64,000 bases of DNA from JAUWPO01 sp965603285 (GTDB taxonomy: Bacteria > Chloroflexota > Anaerolineae > Anaerolineales > UBA4823). Each line of letters begins with the position of its first letter. Position 1 is the stretch's first letter. The notes under the pieces are model-generated. The model was not told where the DNA came from, ran no database searches, and saw only the letters and a program-made list of their open reading frames with translations. Shown piece by piece: positions 59,710-64,000 of this stretch. Both the position numbers and the translations under genes were made by a program. The stretch is from assembly GCA_965603285.1 (NCBI GenBank), contig CBFDCK010000003.1, forward strand, positions 10,508 through 74,507. Reading direction: 5' to 3'.

Positions 59710-59937
59710 ATGCTGCCGGAATTGCAGATCGATGATGTTGTGCGATTACGCAAACCCCATCCATGCGGGAACTATGAGTGGAAGGTATTCCGGCTGGGTG
59801 CGGATATTGGTCTCGAATGTACACAATGCGGCAGGCGTTTTATGCTCCCACGCCGTAAACTTGCTAGAAGAATCAAGCAAATCATGCCTAGAGCCGAAGA
59901 TATTCAGCAGTCTTCGAAACAAACCGATCTTCTTTGA
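59710..59937 (+). CDS. DUF951 small zinc-finger-like protein, possibly leaderless
   Basis: About 75 residues of the DUF951 family: DVVRLRKPHPCGNYEWKVFRLGADIGLECTQCGRRFMLPRRKL. Cysteines lie in KPHPCG and CTQCG. An in-frame ATG also occurs at 59701, but it lies inside a perfect TATAAT (59697-59702). Transcription starting about 7 bases after that box would begin near the ATG at 59710, implying a leaderless message. The family is usually a short protein next to ribosomal or MscS genes; its function is unknown. Confidence 0.85.
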   Translation: MLPELQIDDVVRLRKPHPCGNYEWKVFRLGADIGLECTQCGRRFMLPRRKLARRIKQIMPRAEDIQQSSKQTDLL

Positions 59938-60101
59938 AGCAGTTTCATATTCTGTAATAGAATTTGCTCATTTAAGCATAATAAAATTGTATCTTCGGAG
60001 TTTCTTAACTGCTAAAAGCAAAATAAGGTGGTATACAGGGAGTGTTTAATTACACAAAATGATAACTGCCAGATTTGGTCAATAGACCAAGGTTATTTGC
60101 T

Positions 60102-61157
60102 ATGTACAAACCCTCGAAAATCATATACCTCATCGTTGGGATGTTTACAATTTCAGGATTAGCAGGCTGTAAGCTACCGTGGGCGAGTTCTGATGCAACG
60201 CCGATCCTGAATGTCACCCAGGCATACCAGACGGTGGAGGCGCGCCTGACCCAAGCTATTGCCCAAACGCCGTCTGTGACTAATACATCTACGCCAACCG
60301 AAATAAGAACGGCAACCCAAATACCTTCTATCACCCCTGGAACGGTTACCGTTACACCTGGGCAGCCTACCAGCGCTGCTTCTCCGATACCTAGTTGTGA
60401 TTTAGCTGCCGCTGGCATTCCCATTGATGTAACCATACCTGATGAGACACAGATGCAGCCGGGTGAATCTTTCACCAAGATCTGGCGTCTTCAGAATGTG
60501 GGAACGTGCAACTGGACGTCTAGTTATTCCGTCGCTTTATTCTCAGGAGATGCGATGGATGCACCTTCCAGTGTGCCTCTTCCTGCGAATGTTGCCCCAA
60601 AAGCGAGCGTTGATCTTCCAGTGGATATGATAGCACCAGAGATTGCAGGAACTTACCAGGGTAATTGGAAGTTGCAGAATGCTTCCGGGGAATGGTTCGG
60701 AATCGGTCCCAGCGGAGGTTCTGCTTTTTGGGTGCGAATCATTGTCGCCGGTTCCTCCACGCTGACGCCTACCGTGACTGGACCCACAAATACTCCGGGA
60801 CCTGATATCCAAGTCAGCGGGGAGGCTACCCTGGGACTGGATGACGGTCTGGATTTGGACAGCAATCAGCTCAACAATGGTCTTGAAGACATTTTGTTTG
60901 AAGTCGATACTCAAAATCTCTTTCTTACTCCAGTAGCTGGCGCTCAAATCGTTAAGTATGGCGGTAGTGAGCCAATAATCGATGACTGCCAGACCGCATC
61001 TTTAAGCAGTTCGCCAGTGGAAGTTGTTGATGGAATGAAAGGCACCTACATCTGCTATAGCACAAACCAGTCACTGCCTGGATGGCTGCGATTATCGTCT
61101 CTATATCAAGATACCGGCGAGCTGACGGTGCAGATTCTTACCTGGTCGCAGCCCTGA
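60102..61157 (+). CDS. NBR1-type Ig-like domain lipoprotein
   Basis: A 351-residue exported lipoprotein. Signal and lipobox (IVGMFTISGLAGC), Thr/Pro-rich spacer (about 60-100), then an Ig-like domain from next-to-BRCA1 (about 110-215). The diagnostic stretches are MQPGESFTKIWRLQNVGTCNW and PEIAGTYQGNWKLQNASGEWFG. A second Thr/Pro spacer precedes a C-terminal region with Cys residues (DDCQTASL, TYICYSTNQ). Such lipoproteins are common in Chloroflexota; their partners are unknown. The frame is open to 60075, but ATG at 60102 starts the signal. Confidence 0.82.
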   Translation: MYKPSKIIYLIVGMFTISGLAGCKLPWASSDATPILNVTQAYQTVEARLTQAIAQTPSVTNTSTPTEIRTATQIPSITPGTVTVTPGQPTSAASPIPSCDLAAAGIPIDVTIPDETQMQPGESFTKIWRLQNVGTCNWTSSYSVALFSGDAMDAPSSVPLPANVAPKASVDLPVDMIAPEIAGTYQGNWKLQNASGEWFGIGPSGGSAFWVRIIVAGSSTLTPTVTGPTNTPGPDIQVSGEATLGLDDGLDLDSNQLNNGLEDILFEVDTQNLFLTPVAGAQIVKYGGSEPIIDDCQTASLSSSPVEVVDGMKGTYICYSTNQSLPGWLRLSSLYQDTGELTVQILTWSQP

Positions 61158-61174
61158 CCATATTGGGCACTTTT

Positions 61175-62020
61175 GTGGGCACTCTATATCTGGTCTCGAC
61201 ACCAATCGGCAACCTGGAAGACATCAGCTCGCGAGGTCTGCGAGTGCTCGGTCAGGTAGGCTTGATCGCGGCAGAAGATACCCGCCGTACTCGTAAACTG
61301 CTCGATCATTACCACATAAAAAACCAGGTTATCAGCTATCACGAGCACAATAAATTACGAAAATTGGATAGTGTGTTAGCGGCGTTATCCCAGGGGGATG
61401 TGGCCCTGGTTTCCGATGCCGGAACCCCTGTTTTGAACGATCCCGGATACGAGTTAGTTAAGGTGGTCCTGGAGGCTGGATATGATGTCAGTCCCATACC
61501 AGGTCCCAGTGCCCCTTTAGCCGCATTAGTTGCGTCAGGATTGCCAAGCGATGCTTTTTTATATTTGGGATATTTACCAAGAAAGTCCAAAGAACGCCGC
61601 AGTTTGTTGTCTGAGGTAGTAGATTTGTCCTACACGTTGGTCTTTCTGGAAACTCCTCACAGGCTGCTGTCTGCGTTTAAAGATTTGCAGGAGATATTAG
61701 GTGATCGTATGATTGCAGTCGGGCGCGAATTAACCAAGCTGCACGAAGAGATTTATCGGGATAAAATCAGCGCGGCTTACGAACACTTCTCGTCTCAACC
61801 GCCGCGTGGTGAGTTCGTTCTGGTTGTCAGTGGGAATTTATCAACCCCTAAGCGCTGGAGCGAAGATCAAGTGCGTGAGCTGATAATGAAACGGATAGAA
61901 AATGGAGGTACCCCACCTGGAGTTGCACGGACGGTATCATCTCTTTCGGGTTGGCCGCGCCGGGAGGTTTATAATTTGGTTAATGAAATACGGTTGTATG
62001 ACAGTGGAGAACAACTATGA
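61175..62020 (+). CDS. rsmI: 16S rRNA (cytidine-2'-O)-methyltransferase RsmI
   Basis: A 281-residue SAM-dependent methyltransferase modifying C1402 of 16S rRNA. Typical stretches are TLYLVSTPIGNLED (2-15), AAEDTRRTRKLL, SYHEHNKLRK, LVSDAGTPVLNDPG, IPGPSAPLAALVASGLPSDAF and FLETPHRLL. The open frame extends upstream into the lipoprotein gene, but the GTG at 61175 starts the conserved sequence 17 bases after the upstream stop. No strong ribosome binding site is visible. Its stop overlaps the next gene's ATG. Confidence 0.93.
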   Translation: MGTLYLVSTPIGNLEDISSRGLRVLGQVGLIAAEDTRRTRKLLDHYHIKNQVISYHEHNKLRKLDSVLAALSQGDVALVSDAGTPVLNDPGYELVKVVLEAGYDVSPIPGPSAPLAALVASGLPSDAFLYLGYLPRKSKERRSLLSEVVDLSYTLVFLETPHRLLSAFKDLQEILGDRMIAVGRELTKLHEEIYRDKISAAYEHFSSQPPRGEFVLVVSGNLSTPKRWSEDQVRELIMKRIENGGTPPGVARTVSSLSGWPRREVYNLVNEIRLYDSGEQL

Positions 62021-63081
62021 ATCTCGATGATTTTGCCAGGTTTAATGAGATCGACCTTGAAGATATGCTGTCCCAGATTGATGAACTGCCGGATCAACTG
62101 CTGACTGCCTGGGAGATCGGGTTGGATTCCTCACTACCATCTTGGTCCGGCATTAGTAATGTGTTGATTGCGGGAATGGGCGGTTCGGCGATCGGGGCGG
62201 ATCTATTAGCCGCTTACGCTTCACCGATAGGTAGTGTCCCGATTTTTGTTCACCGCGATTACGATTTGCCAGCCTGGGTGAAAGGGTCGCAGACCCTGGT
62301 GATTGCTTCTTCGCATTCTGGGGACACGGAAGAGACTCTTTCGGCGTTGGAAACAGCGCTAAAGAGGAAATGTCGCTGCCTGGTGATTTCCACTGGCGGA
62401 AAAATTGCCCAATATGCAAAGTCTTCCGGGATTCCTGTATGGCGATTTGAGCACGAGGGTCAACCCCGGGCTGCGGTTGGGTATTCGTTTGCGCTGCTTC
62501 TTGCTGTGTTGTTCAGATTGAATCTCATTCCAAACCCTTCCCGCGATTTAATTGGAACTGTTGTTGCTCTGCGAGAAGGGCAGACTCAATTATTGGCGGA
62601 TATTTCTATTGCAAACAATCCAGCAAAACGAATTGCCGGACAGTTGGTTGGACGCTGGGTAACCGTTATGGGATCGGGTTTACTGGCACCTGTGGCGCGC
62701 CGCTGGAAAGGTCAGATCAGTGAGATTGCCAAAGCCTGGGCTCAATTTGAATTTCTGCCGGAAGCCAATCACAACACGCTGGCGGGAATTCAAAACCCGG
62801 AAGACCTCTTATCGTGCATTACTGTTCTCTTCCTGCGTGCTCCTTCCGATCATCCCCGCAATCGCCTGCGCTCTGATTTGACTCGCAAGACCTTTATGCT
62901 TGAAGGGTTGGGCACCGATTTTATTGATGCACAGGGGGAGACACCAATGGCGCATCTATGGACCTGCCTTCATTTTGGTGATTATATGGCGTACTATTTG
63001 GCGATGGCTTATCAAGTAAATCCGACCCTTGTTACGGTTATCGAGAATTTTAAAGCAGAAATGCGAGCTGAGGGAGAATAG
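62017..63081 (+). CDS. Bifunctional phosphoglucose/phosphomannose isomerase
   Basis: A 354-residue SIS-domain isomerase of the archaeal-type PGI/PMI family. It has AGMGGSAIGADLL (about 52-64), SSHSGDTEETL (about 93-103), the active-site EGQPRAAVGYSF, and EANHNTLAG. It interconverts glucose 6-phosphate, mannose 6-phosphate and fructose 6-phosphate, so it could feed the ManC branch. Overlaps rsmI by 4 bases (ATGA). Its 3' end overlaps the convergent PAP2 gene by 32 bases. Confidence 0.9.
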   Translation: MNLDDFARFNEIDLEDMLSQIDELPDQLLTAWEIGLDSSLPSWSGISNVLIAGMGGSAIGADLLAAYASPIGSVPIFVHRDYDLPAWVKGSQTLVIASSHSGDTEETLSALETALKRKCRCLVISTGGKIAQYAKSSGIPVWRFEHEGQPRAAVGYSFALLLAVLFRLNLIPNPSRDLIGTVVALREGQTQLLADISIANNPAKRIAGQLVGRWVTVMGSGLLAPVARRWKGQISEIAKAWAQFEFLPEANHNTLAGIQNPEDLLSCITVLFLRAPSDHPRNRLRSDLTRKTFMLEGLGTDFIDAQGETPMAHLWTCLHFGDYMAYYLAMAYQVNPTLVTVIENFKAEMRAEGE

Positions 63082-63592
63082 CCAGGATTATCAGACCAAT
63101 GAAAATCCCAAGTAGAGCACCGATCAGCACATCGGACAGGTAATGTAGTCCCATGGCAACCCGTGCCAGGATCACAAGTGGTGCCCATAAGAAAACAATA
63201 AAACCGAACCAGGGGGGGCCAAGACCGATCGCCATCACTGCCAGCATGGCTGCACGGGCAGCATGACCTGATGGAAAAGAATGGGGGTCGGTAATGCGGT
63301 AGATGTTTCCCCATTCGCCATCCGGACGTTTTCGCCGCACGGTGAATTTTATTATCAAAACGATCACAGCGGTTACCAGCACACCGATCATCATCCCGGC
63401 GGCGCGCGCTTTCCAATAATCCGTGCCCAGCCACCAGAGCAGCCCAAGACCCAGAATCCAGAACCATGAATCCCCCGAATGTGCGCAGATGACCGCTAGT
63501 GTTCGCAGCGGACCTGGCTTATCAGTAATTTGCAGGCTCTTGGTATATTTGGAATCGAGATCCAACAGCTTACGCTGAAGTTCCACCTTCAT
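63050..63592 (-). CDS. PAP2-family membrane phosphatase
   Basis: A 180-residue membrane protein with the three acid-phosphatase motifs: KFTVRRKRP near residue 81-89, FPSGHAARA near 106-114, and ARVAMGLHYLSD near 142-153. PAP2 enzymes remove phosphate from lipid phosphates such as undecaprenyl pyrophosphate or phosphatidic acid. Starts 4 bases within the end of the next upstream gene (63589), suggesting an operon. Confidence 0.92.
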   Translation of the reverse strand: MKVELQRKLLDLDSKYTKSLQITDKPGPLRTLAVICAHSGDSWFWILGLGLLWWLGTDYWKARAAGMMIGVLVTAVIVLIIKFTVRRKRPDGEWGNIYRITDPHSFPSGHAARAAMLAVMAIGLGPPWFGFIVFLWAPLVILARVAMGLHYLSDVLIGALLGIFIGLIILAILPQLAFLL

Positions 63593-64000
63593 GCAGACTC
63601 TTGCTTGGACAGATCAGCGCGCAGAATTTCAAGCTGGTGGGGTTTATCCACATCCATACCTACCTCGGCATATGGACAAAGGATAGCCCTGCCGGTGATG
63701 TTTAACTTCTTGGTCACTTTCTCGACCGCCCCTTTAGTATCGATTCTACGCAATAATAACAAGAATAAGGTGTCGTAACCTATCAGAGCGGCTTGTTTGA
63801 ACACGTTCTTGCGGGCAGCCAGAACCTTCTTGAAAAGCTCATCGTTCTCGGTAATGGTCAGGGCACTAACGACATTCATATCACCACCGCACACTTCGAC
63901 GTCTTTCAACTTTGTGAAAGAGCGATTGGAACCCGGAAAGCGAGCCTCCATCACCTGACGCGTGATCAGGTTGTAATAGATATCGTCATCGGTTTCCGAA
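63589..64000 (-). CDS. MobA-like NTP transferase, C-terminal part (partial)
   Basis: The reading frame stays open to the window edge; the visible 137 residues are the C-terminal part (ITRQVMEARFPGSNRS, GGDMNVVSAL, CPYAEVGMDVDKPHQLEIL). The closing DVDKPHQLE resembles the end of MobA-like nucleotidyltransferases. Without the N-terminal GGxSxRMG part the donor and acceptor remain unknown. An internal Met near 63951 is not the start. Confidence 0.7.
   Translation of the reverse strand, partial: SETDDDIYYNLITRQVMEARFPGSNRSFTKLKDVEVCGGDMNVVSALTITENDELFKKVLAARKNVFKQAALIGYDTLFLLLLRRIDTKGAVEKVTKKLNITGRAILCPYAEVGMDVDKPHQLEILRADLSKQESA

Noticed and set aside
1..64000. tRNA or rRNA genes, CRISPR arrays, transposases
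   Set aside because: Looked for cloverleaf-like segments, regular spaced repeats and transposase motifs in gaps and frames; none was convincing.

Overview
The window looks like a chromosome segment of an anaerobic, fermentative bacterium, most likely a member of the Chloroflexota (Anaerolineae type). This is inferred from gene content, not from a phylogeny. The clues are an archaeal-style HMG-CoA synthase / thiolase / DUF35 zinc-ribbon trio, a DUF951 protein, secreted lipoproteins with Thr/Pro-rich or Glu-rich linkers and an NBR1-type Ig-like domain, a tungsten-type aldehyde:ferredoxin oxidoreductase, and a bacterial microcompartment (BMC). No rRNA, tRNA, CRISPR array, prophage or intact insertion sequence was seen.

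Region 1 (1-2153, plus strand): the tail of an HMG-CoA synthase, a thiolase-fold protein that lacks the expected catalytic Cys and His residues, a DUF35 protein and a clear terminator. Region 2 (2230-6064, minus strand): a PfkB sugar kinase overlapping a transaldolase-like aldolase, then RmuC and an MFS transporter.

Region 3 (6380-25902, plus strand): a ~19-kb run of closely spaced genes behind a LacI regulator whose promoter carries a 32-bp perfect palindrome. It holds an L-fucose-type catabolic route (sugar ABC importer, FucI, FucU, a RhaB/FucK-like kinase, a class II aldolase, an aldehyde:ferredoxin oxidoreductase and a second FGGY kinase). Interleaved with this are two paralogous copies of an unusual activation module: GDP-mannose-3,5-epimerase-like enzyme + GHMP sugar kinase + HxGH nucleotidyltransferase. 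In one copy the kinase and nucleotidyltransferase are separate genes, in the other they are fused. ManC accompanies the first copy. This module is the least explained part of the window.

Region 4 (26046-38426, minus strand): a BMC operon under a GntR/HutC regulator. Its core is RpiB and DeoC, both with N-terminal encapsulation-peptide-like helices, and a CoA-acylating aldehyde dehydrogenase with a C-terminal one. The shell set is four BMC-P, one BMC-H and one BMC-T. There is also an EutJ-like ATPase and a small protein with a peptide-like tail. The gene set matches the sugar-phosphate-utilizing (SPU) class of BMC: deoxyribose 5-phosphate would be split to glyceraldehyde 3-phosphate and acetaldehyde, and the aldehyde oxidised to acetyl-CoA inside the shell. 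No phosphotransacylase or alcohol dehydrogenase is present in the window. Downstream lie a dead EamA transporter gene and a glycolate/lactate oxidase pair (GlcF and a GlcD-GlcE fusion). A plausible but unproven flow is fuculose-1-P to lactaldehyde, then lactate via the ferredoxin enzyme, then pyruvate via GlcDEF.

Region 5 (38565-49018): an M23 lipoprotein, MalY-type lyase, LysM lipoprotein and NUDIX hydrolase, then a minus-strand housekeeping run (CoaE fusion, CdaA, YbbR, Der, LepB, a second DeoC, a zinc-finger protein). Region 6 (49101-55671, minus): a complete Opp/Dpp peptide ABC transporter with promoter, internal GC hairpin and terminator. Region 7 (55829-64000): a small four-Cys protein, Kbl, TyrA-like dehydrogenase, HD and M50 proteins, DUF951, an NBR1-Ig lipoprotein, RsmI, PGI/PMI, PAP2 phosphatase and a truncated NTP transferase at the edge.
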